A stretch of 64,000 nucleotides of DNA from Bacteroidia bacterium (GTDB lineage: Bacteria; Bacteroidota; Bacteroidia; AKYH767-A; OLB10). Positions 45,945 through 54,032 of the stretch are shown piece by piece (within the stretch, counting starts at the first letter, position 1; every line of letters starts with the position of its first letter). The position numbers and the translations under genes are program-made. The stretch covers positions 496,001-560,000 of the forward strand of contig JBAOIA010000012.1 in the NCBI GenBank assembly GCA_037045145.1, in the 5' to 3' direction. The notes beneath the pieces were generated by a model. That model did no database searches. It was given only the letters and a program-made list of their open reading frames with translations, and was not told where the DNA came from.

Positions 45945-46322
45945 TTACTTAGTTACTTTTTTCTTGTTAGCAACTGTTTTACGCTTACCCTTGCGTGTAC
46001 GGCAGTTGTTCTTGGTTCTTTGTCCGCGCACAGGCAACCCTAAACGGTGACGAACACCGCGATAGCTTCCGATATCCATCAGACGTTTAATATTCAACTG
46101 TGTTTCTGAACGTAAAGCACCTTCAATTTTCAGATTGTCGTTAATGAAAGAACGGATTTTATTCAGTTCATCATCATTCCACTGATCTACTTTTTTATCA
46201 TACGAAATTCCGCACTCATCAAGAATCTGTTGTGCTGTAGAACGTCCGATACCAAAAATATAAGTAAGGCCTATTTCACCTCTTTTGTTTCTTGGTAAAT
46301 CTATACCTGCTATTCGAGCCAT
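45945..46322 (-). CDS. rpsM: Ribosomal protein S13
   Basis: A 125-residue protein of the 30S head that contacts the P-site tRNA and the bridge to 50S. The start MARIAGIDLPRNKRGEIGLT, the helix-hairpin GIGRSTAQQILDE and the tail GLPVRGQRTKNNCRTRKGKR are canonical. It is 46 bases after rpmJ. Confidence 0.97.
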   Translation of the reverse strand: MARIAGIDLPRNKRGEIGLTYIFGIGRSTAQQILDECGISYDKKVDQWNDDELNKIRSFINDNLKIEGALRSETQLNIKRLMDIGSYRGVRHRLGLPVRGQRTKNNCRTRKGKRKTVANKKKVTK

Positions 46323-46368
46323 TTGATATTAACTATTTTCTTTGTTACAATTAATTTTTTTGATGTAA

Positions 46369-46485
46369 TTATCCCTGACGCTGCTTAAAGCGTGGATTCT
46401 TTTTATTAATTACATACAATTTTCCATTGCGTCTAACGATTTTACAATCAACGCTTCTTTTCTTTAAACTTGGTTTAACTTTCAT
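46369..46485 (-). CDS. rpmJ: Ribosomal protein L36 (zinc-ligand-free form)
   Basis: 38 residues, from ATG at 46483-46485 to TAA at 46369-46371; too short for most ORF callers. It begins MKVKPSLKKRSVDCK and ends NPRFKQRQG. Of the usual Cys-Cys-Cys-His zinc ligands only one Cys (residue 14) remains: the first Cys is Ser, the third position is Asn/Lys and the His is Phe. It is therefore the non-zinc variant. It sits between infA (33 bases) and rpsM (46 bases), its standard place. Confidence 0.95.
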   Translation of the reverse strand: MKVKPSLKKRSVDCKIVRRNGKLYVINKKNPRFKQRQG

Positions 46486-46518
46486 CTCCTTTATTTTTAT
46501 TCCGATTCGTTAATTCAG

Positions 46519-46737
46519 TTATTTATAACGATAAGTTATTCTTCCTTTTGTCAGATCATACGGTGACATTTCAATTTTTACTTTATCACCGGGCAGAATT
46601 TTAATATAGTTCATTCGCATCTTTCCTGAAATGTGGGCAATTATCTCATGTCCATTTTCCAGTTCCACTTTAAACATAGCATTGCTCAACGCTTCTGTAA
46701 TCGTTCCGTCCTGCTCTATTGATGTCTGCTTTGCCAT
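46519..46737 (-). CDS. infA: Translation initiation factor IF-1
   Basis: A 72-residue single S1/OB-fold protein (KQTSIEQDGTITEALSNAMF, HISGKMRMNYIKILPGDKV, ending GRITYRYK) that occupies the ribosomal A site during initiation. It is 13 bases after map, in the spc-alpha junction as in Bacillus and Bacteroidota. Confidence 0.97.
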   Translation of the reverse strand: MAKQTSIEQDGTITEALSNAMFKVELENGHEIIAHISGKMRMNYIKILPGDKVKIEMSPYDLTKGRITYRYK

Positions 46738-46750
46738 TTCTCTGATCTTA

Positions 46751-47572
46751 CTATGCTATAATATTCTGCTTATAATCTATTTTATATAAATTCAAATTCT
46801 CTTTTTCACTTTTTTCAATCTCTTCAAATGAAGACAGAATTTCTGCCTTTACATTATCCACTGCAATGGTATGTTCAAAATGTGCTGCAGGTTTTTGGTC
46901 TGCTGTTACAATGGTCCATCCATCATTGAGTTGCTTTACATTTTTTGTTCCCATGTTTATCATAGGTTCAATTGCTATAACCAACCCCGGCTTGAGCAAC
47001 AATCCTTGTCCGGCCTTACCATAATTTGGCACTTCGGGCTTCTCATGAAGCTTCTTTCCTATACCATGCCCAACCAACTCACGAACAACACCAAATCCAT
47101 TTGCCTCTGCATGTTTTTGGATATTACTGCTTACATCACCCATTCTGTTGCCGGCAACTGCTTTCTCTATACCTAGATACAAACATTCGCGTGTAACTTG
47201 CAACAATTTAACCGCCTGCGGATCTACTTCGCCAATAGCGAAGGTATAGGCCGAATCTCCATAGAATCCATTTTTAACTACGCCACAATCAAGCGACACA
47301 ATATCTCCAAGTCGCAACACTCTTGCTCCCGGAATTCCATGAACCACTTCGGCATTGACCGATATGCATAACGATCCGATGAATCCATGATAGCCTTTAA
47401 AAGCAGGCACAGCTTCATGCGAGCGGATAAAATCTTCTGCAATTTTATCTAACTCTCCGGTAGTTATTCCATCGCGCAGGTGTTTGGCTACTTCTGCAAT
47501 GGTTTTTCCAACAAGTAAAGAACTAACTCTAATTAAATCAATCTCCTCTTTGGAGCGATATTCAATCTGCAC
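46751..47572 (-). CDS. map: Methionine aminopeptidase type I
   Basis: A 273-residue dinuclear-metal enzyme that removes initiator Met. Metal ligands are visible: Asp in SLDCGVVKNGFYGDSAYTF (two Asp, about 103 and 114), His in LVGHGIGKKLHEKP (about 177), Glu in AIEPMI (about 211) and Glu in FEHTIAV (about 242). It lacks the N-terminal SH3-binding extension, so it is class Ia. It lies between secY (11 bases) and infA (13 bases). Confidence 0.96.
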   Translation of the reverse strand: MQIEYRSKEEIDLIRVSSLLVGKTIAEVAKHLRDGITTGELDKIAEDFIRSHEAVPAFKGYHGFIGSLCISVNAEVVHGIPGARVLRLGDIVSLDCGVVKNGFYGDSAYTFAIGEVDPQAVKLLQVTRECLYLGIEKAVAGNRMGDVSSNIQKHAEANGFGVVRELVGHGIGKKLHEKPEVPNYGKAGQGLLLKPGLVIAIEPMINMGTKNVKQLNDGWTIVTADQKPAAHFEHTIAVDNVKAEILSSFEEIEKSEKENLNLYKIDYKQNIIA

Positions 47573-47583
47573 AACTAATTTAT

Positions 47584-48945
47584 TTAAACAGGTGCACTAA
47601 TGGATGTGCGTCCTTTAATACGTCCTGATTTCATTAATCCATCGTAATGTCTCATCAACAAATGACTTTCTATCTGCTGTAAGGTATCAAGTATTACACC
47701 AACAAGAATTAACAATGAAGTGCCACCATAAAACTGTGCAAAATTGGTACTGGTACCTAATATTTTCGCAAATGCAGGTAGGATGGCAACAATTGCCAGA
47801 AATATAGAACCCGGCAAAGTGATTTTCGACATCACATCATCTATAAATGATGCTGTTTGTTTCCCGGGCTTAATTCCGGGAATAAATCCACCATTCTTTT
47901 TCATATCATCAGCCATCTGATTGGGGTTAACTGTGATAGCTGTGTAGAAGTAGGTAAATAAAATTATCAAAATGGCAAATGTCACATTGTACCACAATGA
48001 ATGGAAGTCTGTTAAAGAGTGTGCAATACCTTGCATTGAAGATGAATCCGGGAAAAATTGTGCCACTGTTGCAGGAATAAACATAATTGCTTGTGCAAAA
48101 ATGATAGGCATTACACCGGCAGCATTTACTTTTAATGGAATATACTGACGTACGCCACCGTATTGTCTGTTACCGATTATTTTTTTAGCAAACTGAACAG
48201 GTATTTTACGAGTTCCCTGTACCAACATAATACTTATCACTACGACAGCAAATAAAGCTACCAATTCGACCAGGAACATGATTAATCCGCCACCGGTTTG
48301 GTTGAGTCGTGATAAAAATTCATCACGTAAGGCAAATGGCAATCGGGCAATAATACCAACCATGATAAGTAATGATATACCATTTCCGATTCCTTTTTCC
48401 TGAATACGTTCTCCAAGCCACATCACAAATAAAGTACCGGCTATGAGAATGATGATAGAGGTAATCCACCATAATGTTGGAGAAAGTGCATCGGGATTTG
48501 CATAGGCAACGATGGCAGATTGTGCCTGTGCTCTTAGGTTAACTAAATAGCCGGGAGCCTGACCCGCCACCACTAAAACTGTCAGCCAGCGTGTAATTTG
48601 ATTCAAACGATTACGTCCACTCTCACCTTCTTTCTGCATTTTCTGAAAGTAAGGAACTGCTATTCCTAATATCTGTACAACAATAGAGGCTGAGATATAA
48701 GGCATAATGCCAAGTGCCACAATTGATGCCTGTGAGAAAGCACCTCCGGCAAACATATCCAATAAACCAAATATACCCTGCGATGCCTGGTCCTTTAAAT
48801 TACCAAGTTGTTGAGGATCTACGCCAGGCAGCACAATATGGGAAGCAAGGCGGTAAATGGCAATAAAAAACAAGGTATTGAGGAGCTTAGTTCTAAGCTC
48901 TTCAATCTTGAATATGTTCCTTAATGTTTGAATCAGTTCTTTCAT
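47584..48945 (-). CDS. secY: Preprotein translocase subunit SecY
   Basis: A 453-residue inner-membrane protein with 10 TM helices forming the Sec channel. Marks: the first TM TLFFIAIYRLASHIVLPGV, the plug region GIFGLLDMFAGGAFSQASIVALG and GIMPYISASIVVQILG. Later come the long C5 cytoplasmic loop with RKIPVQFAKK and the end HYDGLMKSGRIKGR. The ATG shares one base with the rplO stop (TAATG), so expression is coupled. Confidence 0.97.
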   Translation of the reverse strand: MKELIQTLRNIFKIEELRTKLLNTLFFIAIYRLASHIVLPGVDPQQLGNLKDQASQGIFGLLDMFAGGAFSQASIVALGIMPYISASIVVQILGIAVPYFQKMQKEGESGRNRLNQITRWLTVLVVAGQAPGYLVNLRAQAQSAIVAYANPDALSPTLWWITSIIILIAGTLFVMWLGERIQEKGIGNGISLLIMVGIIARLPFALRDEFLSRLNQTGGGLIMFLVELVALFAVVVISIMLVQGTRKIPVQFAKKIIGNRQYGGVRQYIPLKVNAAGVMPIIFAQAIMFIPATVAQFFPDSSSMQGIAHSLTDFHSLWYNVTFAILIILFTYFYTAITVNPNQMADDMKKNGGFIPGIKPGKQTASFIDDVMSKITLPGSIFLAIVAILPAFAKILGTSTNFAQFYGGTSLLILVGVILDTLQQIESHLLMRHYDGLMKSGRIKGRTSISAPV

Positions 48946-49397
48946 TATTTTTCTTGAATGGTGGTTGTGCCTCCAGCGGCTTCAATTGCATTTTTTGCAG
49001 TCTCTGAAAATGCATGTGCTTTTACATTCATTTTTACTTTCAATTCGCCACGTCCGAGTATTTTTACCAACTCACGCTTTGCTATCAATCCTTTTTCGCA
49101 AAGAATGCTATGATCAATTTCTGTTAAACCAAATTTTTCATTTAGTTTTTGTAACACATCAAGGTTTATTCCTGTATATTCAACTCTGAAGAAGTTTTTG
49201 AATCCTGATTTAGGAACCCTTCTCTGAAGCGGCATTTGTCCCCCTTCAAAACCAAATTTGCGTGAATATCCGGAACGAGACTGTGCTCCTTTATGACCAC
49301 GTGTAGATGTTCCACCATGACCAGAGCCTTCACCACGTCCGATTCTTTTACTTTTCTTTGTTGAACCTTTGGCAGGTTTTAAATTACTTAAATTCAT
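48945..49397 (-). CDS. rplO: Ribosomal protein L15
   Basis: A 150-residue 50S protein. The Gly/Arg-rich N-terminal arm (GSTKKSKRIGRGEGSGHGGT, GHKGAQSRSG) and core (FEGGQMPLQRRVPKSGFKN) are canonical. It is 11 bases after rpmD and overlaps secY by one base. Confidence 0.97.
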   Translation of the reverse strand: MNLSNLKPAKGSTKKSKRIGRGEGSGHGGTSTRGHKGAQSRSGYSRKFGFEGGQMPLQRRVPKSGFKNFFRVEYTGINLDVLQKLNEKFGLTEIDHSILCEKGLIAKRELVKILGRGELKVKMNVKAHAFSETAKNAIEAAGGTTTIQEK

Positions 49398-49408
49398 AAC
49401 TCTTTTTC

Positions 49409-49591
49409 TTATTTGATTTCTGTTACCTCAACCAGATGTCTAACTTTTTCAATCATTCCTTTTATCTGATCAGTGTTTTCCTTTTCTACAGACTGATATA
49501 CTTTTCTTAAACCTAATGCTTTTAGCGTTAGCTTCTGATTTTTATCGCGATCAATTCCGCTTTTTACTTGTTTGATAATTACTTTTCCCAT
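49409..49591 (-). CDS. rpmD: Ribosomal protein L30
   Basis: A 60-residue 50S protein with the family pattern VIIKQVKSGIDRDKNQKLTL, LGLRKVYQSVEKEN and GMIEKVRHLVEV. It is 10 bases after rpsE and 11 before rplO. Confidence 0.96.
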   Translation of the reverse strand: MGKVIIKQVKSGIDRDKNQKLTLKALGLRKVYQSVEKENTDQIKGMIEKVRHLVEVTEIK

Positions 49592-49601
49592 GAGTATAAT
49601 A

Positions 49602-50120
49602 TTACCCGTTAAATACCTTGTTTAAATCTACGCCACGTTGGTTGGCAACTGTTACAGCATCACGCATCATAGCTAAAGCCGTTATGGTTGCTTTAACCAC
49701 GTTGTGAGGATTAGAAGATCCTTTTGACTTAGCTAATACGTCATGAATGCCCACACTTTCGAGTACTGCACGCATGGCACCACCTGCAATTACACCGGTA
49801 CCGGGAGCAGCTGGTTTTAAAAACACTTTTGCACCACCGAAAGCTGCATCTTGCTCATGAGGAACAGTGGTTTTATGTACTGTTACCTTCACTAAGTTTT
49901 TCTTAGCATCATCAATAGCCTTGGTTATTGCATCAGTAACTTCTTTTGCTTTTCCCAGACCATAACCTACAACACCTTTCTCATCTCCAACCACAACAAT
50001 GGCTGCAAAAGAAAATGTTCTTCCCCCTTTAGTAACCTTAGTTACTCTGTTGACTGCCACGAGCCTGTCTTTTAATTCGATTTCGCCCGGTTTAACTCTT
50101 TTATTTGCTGTTGCTATCAT
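49602..50120 (-). CDS. rpsE: Ribosomal protein S5
   Basis: A 172-residue protein with a double-stranded RNA-binding N-terminal domain (LVAVNRVTKVTKGGRTFSFA) and a C-terminal domain (APGTGVIAGGAMRAVLE, SSNPHNVVKAT). S5 shapes decoding accuracy; the loop that carries spectinomycin-resistance changes (VTKGGR) looks wild type. It is 9 bases after rplR. Confidence 0.97.
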   Translation of the reverse strand: MIATANKRVKPGEIELKDRLVAVNRVTKVTKGGRTFSFAAIVVVGDEKGVVGYGLGKAKEVTDAITKAIDDAKKNLVKVTVHKTTVPHEQDAAFGGAKVFLKPAAPGTGVIAGGAMRAVLESVGIHDVLAKSKGSSNPHNVVKATITALAMMRDAVTVANQRGVDLNKVFNG

Positions 50121-50129
50121 TGTTTCGTT

Positions 50130-50480
50130 TTAGAATTTTAATCCACCTTCTCTTGCACCATCAGCCAATGCTTTTACACGGCCATGAAACAAATATCCAC
50201 CTCTGTCGAATGTTACTTTAGTAATGCCTTTGGCTGTTGCTCTTTCGGCAATCATTTTACCTACTGAAGTTGAAATCTCAACTTTAGTACCTTTTGCTGC
50301 ACCATTTTCTGCTGATGATGCTGCTGCCAATGTCTGACCTGCCACATCATCAATTATCTGTGCATAAATTTGCTTATTACTTCTGAAAACAGACAATCTT
50401 GGCTGCTCATTAGTACCTTTGATTTTTCCGCGAATACGTTTGCGGATTTTAAGCCTGCGTGAATCTTTTGAATTCTTCAT
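50130..50480 (-). CDS. rplR: Ribosomal protein L18
   Basis: A 116-residue 5S rRNA-binding protein (RRLKIRKRIRGKIKGTNEQP, SVFRSNKQIYAQIIDD, FDRGGYLFHGRVKALADGAR). It is 13 bases after rplF. Standard length and no anomalies. Confidence 0.97.
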   Translation of the reverse strand: MKNSKDSRRLKIRKRIRGKIKGTNEQPRLSVFRSNKQIYAQIIDDVAGQTLAAASSAENGAAKGTKVEISTSVGKMIAERATAKGITKVTFDRGGYLFHGRVKALADGAREGGLKF

Positions 50481-50493
50481 TTTCTTACTTTAC

Positions 50494-51048
50494 TTATTTT
50501 TTAGCAGCTGATTTTCCAGCTTTTCTTCTTAATACTTCGCCTACAAACTTGATACCTTTCCCTTTGTATGGTTCAGGCTTACGTAGTGATCTTATTTTAG
50601 CGGCAACCTGACCGATAAGTTGTTTATCGTGACTTTCAAGAATGATGGTTGGGTTGCTACCACGTTCTGTCTTTGTGCTTACTTTAACTTCTGTGGGCAA
50701 TTCAAAAACCACATGGTGAGAATGACCCAGTACTAAGTCAAGCATCTGCCCCTGATTGCTGGCACGATATCCTACACCCACTAATTCCTGCTCTATCTTG
50801 TAGCCTTGTGATACTCCTTTAATCATGTTGGCAAGCAATGCACGGTACAAGCCATGTAATGACTTGTGTCGTTTTTGCTCAGTGCTGCGTTTAACAACAA
50901 CTTTATTTTCTTCCATTTCTAAGGTAATACCATCGGCAATAGTTTGAGATAATGTGCCTTTTGGGCCTTTTACAGAAACTGTATTTCCCTGCACATTAAC
51001 CTGAACACCTGATGGTACTGAAACCGGTAATTTCCCTATTCGTGACAT
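50494..51048 (-). CDS. rplF: Ribosomal protein L6
   Basis: A 184-residue protein near the GTPase centre, made of two L6 repeats (SRIGKLPVSVPSGVQVNVQG start; PEPYKGKGIKFVGEVLRRKAGK end with the conserved KGKG loop). It is 11 bases after rpsH. Confidence 0.97.
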   Translation of the reverse strand: MSRIGKLPVSVPSGVQVNVQGNTVSVKGPKGTLSQTIADGITLEMEENKVVVKRSTEQKRHKSLHGLYRALLANMIKGVSQGYKIEQELVGVGYRASNQGQMLDLVLGHSHHVVFELPTEVKVSTKTERGSNPTIILESHDKQLIGQVAAKIRSLRKPEPYKGKGIKFVGEVLRRKAGKSAAKK

Positions 51049-51059
51049 GCTTTCTTAAA

Positions 51060-51458
51060 TTAATAAATATAACATAAAACCTCACCACCAACATGAAGCT
51101 GACGTGCTTCTTTGTCAGTCATTATTCCCTTGCTTGTAGAGATGATTGCTACACCAAGTCCATTGATAATTCTTGGCAAACGATCATGGCTAACATACTT
51201 TCTTAAACCCGGGCGGCTAACACGCTTAAGGCGGGTAATTGCCGGCATTTTGGTTACCGGATTGTATTTTAAAGCTACTTTAATATTTCCCTGCTTATTT
51301 TCAGTTTCTTCAAACTTATAATTTGCAATATACCCTTTGTCAAAAAGTATTTTGGTAATTTCCTTTTTAGTATTTGATGCAGGTACTTCTACGATGCGGT
51401 GATTGGCCTTTACGGCATTGCGCAAACGTGTCAAATAATCTGATATCGGATCGGTCAT
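51060..51458 (-). CDS. rpsH: Ribosomal protein S8
   Basis: A 132-residue 16S rRNA-binding protein (MTDPISDYLTRLRNAVKANH; C-terminal GLGVAIISTSKGIMTDKEAR). In E. coli S8 is the translational repressor of the spc operon through the rplE region; whether that applies here is unknown. It is 30 bases after rpsN. Confidence 0.97.
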   Translation of the reverse strand: MTDPISDYLTRLRNAVKANHRIVEVPASNTKKEITKILFDKGYIANYKFEETENKQGNIKVALKYNPVTKMPAITRLKRVSRPGLRKYVSHDRLPRIINGLGVAIISTSKGIMTDKEARQLHVGGEVLCYIY

Positions 51459-51488
51459 TTTAATTATTTTTCTAATTATTGTTTAATA

Positions 51489-51758
51489 TTACCAACTGGC
51501 TTTTGTTACTCCGGCAATTTTTCCTTCTAAAGCCATTTTGCGAAACAGTACGCGTGAAATTCCAAACTGACGCATATAACCTCTCGGACGACCTGTAATC
51601 ATACAACGGTTATGTAAACGAACAGGTGATGAATTACGAGGCAACAATGCCAAGGCTTGATAATCGCCAGCTTCTTTTAATGCTGCTCTTTTTGCCGCGT
51701 ATTTTGCAACTAACTGTTCTCTTTTTCTGCTTCTTGCTTTTATTGATTCTTTTGCCAT
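51489..51758 (-). CDS. rpsN: Ribosomal protein S14 (zinc-independent, long form)
   Basis: 89 residues, the long S14 type. Only one Cys (RLHNRCMITGRPRGYMRQFG) is present where the short zinc form has two CxxC pairs, so this is the C-minus form. It is 16 bases after rplE. Confidence 0.97.
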   Translation of the reverse strand: MAKESIKARSRKREQLVAKYAAKRAALKEAGDYQALALLPRNSSPVRLHNRCMITGRPRGYMRQFGISRVLFRKMALEGKIAGVTKASW

Positions 51759-51774
51759 TTTTTCGAATTATTTT

Positions 51775-52335
51775 TTAGTTAGAACCGGTTGTTCTGAATG
51801 GTAGTCCGAATTCTTTAAGTAACTGCATTGCTTCATTGTCTGTTTTAGCGGTAGTTACGAATGTGATATCCATTCCACGAATCTTACTTACTTTGTCTAT
51901 GTTGATTTCTGGGAAAATGATATGCTCGGTAATACCAAGTGTATAATTTCCTTTACCATCAAAACCTTTGCTGTTAATTCCTCTGAAGTCACGGATACGT
52001 GGCAGGGATACGGAAACCAAACGATCAAGGAATTCATACATCTGCTCATCACGTAAAGTCACTCTCACGCCAATAGGAACTCCTTTTCTTACTTTAAAGT
52101 TAGAAATGTCTTTCTTGGCATAAGTTGCTACGGCCTTCTGTCCGGCAATGGCTGTCATTTCTGCAACACAGGCATCAACAATTTTCTTATCGCTAACAGC
52201 ATCGCCAATTCCCTGGCTCAGGCATATTTTTGCTAATCTAGGTACTTGCATGATACTCTTATACTGAAAGTGATTTTTCAGCGAAGAGATAATCTCCTTT
52301 TTATATTTGCCTTTTAGGCGTGGTGTGTAACTCAT
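51775..52335 (-). CDS. rplE: Ribosomal protein L5
   Basis: A 186-residue 5S rRNA-binding protein (MQVPRLAKICLSQGIGDAVSD, FRGINSKGFDGKGNYTLGI, GMDITFVTTAKTD). Its ATG shares one base with the rplX stop. A GGGGAGGT run lies 10 bases before this ATG, one of the few Shine-Dalgarno-like sequences in the window, but it is also coding sequence of rplX. Confidence 0.97.
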   Translation of the reverse strand: MSYTPRLKGKYKKEIISSLKNHFQYKSIMQVPRLAKICLSQGIGDAVSDKKIVDACVAEMTAIAGQKAVATYAKKDISNFKVRKGVPIGVRVTLRDEQMYEFLDRLVSVSLPRIRDFRGINSKGFDGKGNYTLGITEHIIFPEINIDKVSKIRGMDITFVTTAKTDNEAMQLLKEFGLPFRTTGSN

Positions 52336-52652
52336 TATTTTATTACCTCCCCTGATTTTTTTGCGTAACGTACTAATTTACCTTCTTCTGTTTTACGACC
52401 AACACGTGATGGCTTTCCTGATTTAGGATCTATAAGCATCAGGTTTGAAACATTAACCGGAGCTTCTTTCTTTACAATGCCACCTTGAGTATTTTGTGCA
52501 TTTGGGCGTGTATGTTTAGAAACGATATTTACATTCTCAACACTGGCTCTGTTTGTTTCAGGGAACACTTCCAGCACACGGCCTTGTTTTCCTTTTGACT
52601 CACCGGCAATAACCTTAACGATGTCGCCTTTTTTTATCTTTAGTTTTGACAT
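52335..52652 (-). CDS. rplX: Ribosomal protein L24
   Basis: A 105-residue assembly-initiator protein of the 50S subunit with the KOW motif (IKKGDIVKVIAGESKGKQGRV) and the VENVNIVSKHTRP motif. It is 17 bases after rplN and overlaps rplE by one base. Confidence 0.97.
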   Translation of the reverse strand: MSKLKIKKGDIVKVIAGESKGKQGRVLEVFPETNRASVENVNIVSKHTRPNAQNTQGGIVKKEAPVNVSNLMLIDPKSGKPSRVGRKTEEGKLVRYAKKSGEVIK

Positions 52653-52669
52653 GATTCTGATTTTATTGA

Positions 52670-53038
52670 TTAAATTACTTCAGGTGCCAATGAAACAATT
52701 TTCATAAACTGTTTTTCGCGCAATTCACGAGCTACAGGTCCGAAAATACGTGTACCTCTAAGTTCGTCTGCCTGATTGAGTAATACTACTGCATTATCAT
52801 CGAAACGGATATAAGAACCGTCACTACGTCTTACTTCTTTACTTACTCTCACAACCACCGCTTTGCTTACAGCACCTTTTTTAATATTTCCTGCAGGTAA
52901 AGCATTCTTTACGGTTACCACAATTTTATCTCCCAAAGAAGCATATCTTTTGCGTGTACCGCCTAACACACGGATACACAAAACTTCTTTTGCTCCGCTG
53001 TTATCTGCTACTGTTAATCTTGATTCTGACTGTATCAT
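52670..53038 (-). CDS. rplN: Ribosomal protein L14
   Basis: A 122-residue 50S interface protein (MIQSESRLTVADNSGAKEVL, RSDGSYIRFDDNAVVLLN, GTRIFGPVARELRE). Canonical length. It is 51 bases after rpsQ, one of the larger gaps in the cluster. Confidence 0.97.
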   Translation of the reverse strand: MIQSESRLTVADNSGAKEVLCIRVLGGTRKRYASLGDKIVVTVKNALPAGNIKKGAVSKAVVVRVSKEVRRSDGSYIRFDDNAVVLLNQADELRGTRIFGPVARELREKQFMKIVSLAPEVI

Positions 53039-53089
53039 CTTTTATTTCTTTTCAACATTCTGCCAATTGATAGAGGCGAGAAATTTTAA

Positions 53090-53350
53090 TTATTTTGCTT
53101 TTTCAAGAATTTCAACTAATCTCCAGCGTTTTGTTTTGCTAACGGGTCTGGTTTCCATAATCAAAACACGGTCGCCACTACCACATGCATTAGCTTCATC
53201 ATGTACGTGAAACTTTTTTGTCTTATTGATAAACTTACCGTACATCGGATGTTTAAACTTCTTTTCTTCAGCCACAACAACAGTCTTTTGCATTTTAATG
53301 CTGGTAACCACACCTATTTTTGTTTTGCGTAATGCTCTTTCAGTACTCAT
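53090..53350 (-). CDS. rpsQ: Ribosomal protein S17
   Basis: An 86-residue OB-fold protein binding 16S rRNA (RKTKIGVVTSIKMQKTVVV, HVHDEANACGSGDRVLIMET, RPVSKTKRWRLVEI). It is 8 bases after rpmC. Confidence 0.97.
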   Translation of the reverse strand: MSTERALRKTKIGVVTSIKMQKTVVVAEEKKFKHPMYGKFINKTKKFHVHDEANACGSGDRVLIMETRPVSKTKRWRLVEILEKAK

Positions 53351-53358
53351 TGAATAAT

Positions 53359-53559
53359 TTATTTTGATGTTTGTGACATTCTTTTGTTTAACTCAGTTTT
53401 CAGCCTTGCAATAAGTTTGCGTGTGCTGCGTATTTGTATCGGATTATCCATTGGAGAAACGGCATGCTGCATTTTATGCTTCTGTAAATTTTCCACTTCT
53501 TCCTTTATGCGTGATTTTACTTCTTCTGTTGTTAAATCTTTTACTATTGACTGTTTCAT
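53359..53559 (-). CDS. rpmC: Ribosomal protein L29
   Basis: A 66-residue two-helix protein at the polypeptide exit tunnel (KDLTTEEVKSRIKEEVENLQ, QIRSTRKLIARLKTELNKR), a docking site for SRP and trigger factor. It is 19 bases after rplP. Confidence 0.96.
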   Translation of the reverse strand: MKQSIVKDLTTEEVKSRIKEEVENLQKHKMQHAVSPMDNPIQIRSTRKLIARLKTELNKRMSQTSK

Positions 53560-53578
53560 CGTTTTTCAAATTTTAATG

Positions 53579-54001
53579 TTAGGCAGCTGAATAATCTCTG
53601 CGAATAACAAACTTGGTTATAACAGGTAATTTTTGTGCTGCCAGACGCATTGCTTCTTTTGCTGTTTCTACTGGCACACCATCTGCTTCAAAAAGCATAG
53701 TTCCCGGTTTTACTTGGGCAATCCAATATTCGGGTGCTCCTTTACCTTTACCCATACGAACCTCTGCAGGCTTACGCGTAACAGGCTTATCCGGGAAAAT
53801 TCGTATCCAGGTTTGACCTTCGCGTTTCATAAAACGGGTAAGAGCAACACGGGCTGCTTCTATCTGACGTGATGTTAGCTGTGCATTCTCCAGCGATTTG
53901 ATTCCAAATGATCCGAAGGCAATCTGCGAGCCGCGGGTAGCATTACCACGGTTGCGCATCTTCTGCTGCTTTCTGAATTTTGTCTTTTTCGGTTGTAACA
54001 T
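53579..54001 (-). CDS. rplP: Ribosomal protein L16
   Basis: A 140-residue protein next to the A-site tRNA (MLQPKKTKFRKQQKMRNRGN, FGSFGIKSLENAQLTSRQIE, MGKGKGAPEYWIAQVKPG). The Arg within the conserved GKG loop region is normal. It is 31 bases after rpsC. Confidence 0.97.
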   Translation of the reverse strand: MLQPKKTKFRKQQKMRNRGNATRGSQIAFGSFGIKSLENAQLTSRQIEAARVALTRFMKREGQTWIRIFPDKPVTRKPAEVRMGKGKGAPEYWIAQVKPGTMLFEADGVPVETAKEAMRLAAQKLPVITKFVIRRDYSAA

Positions 54002-54032
54002 TGCTAATTAACCTTAATTCTTTTTTAAATAA

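Noticed and set aside
52338..52352. Shine-Dalgarno-like GGGGAGGT before rplE
   Set aside because: The bases encode Ser-Gly-Glu-Val of L24 and Shine-Dalgarno use is weak in this phylum; it may be coincidence.
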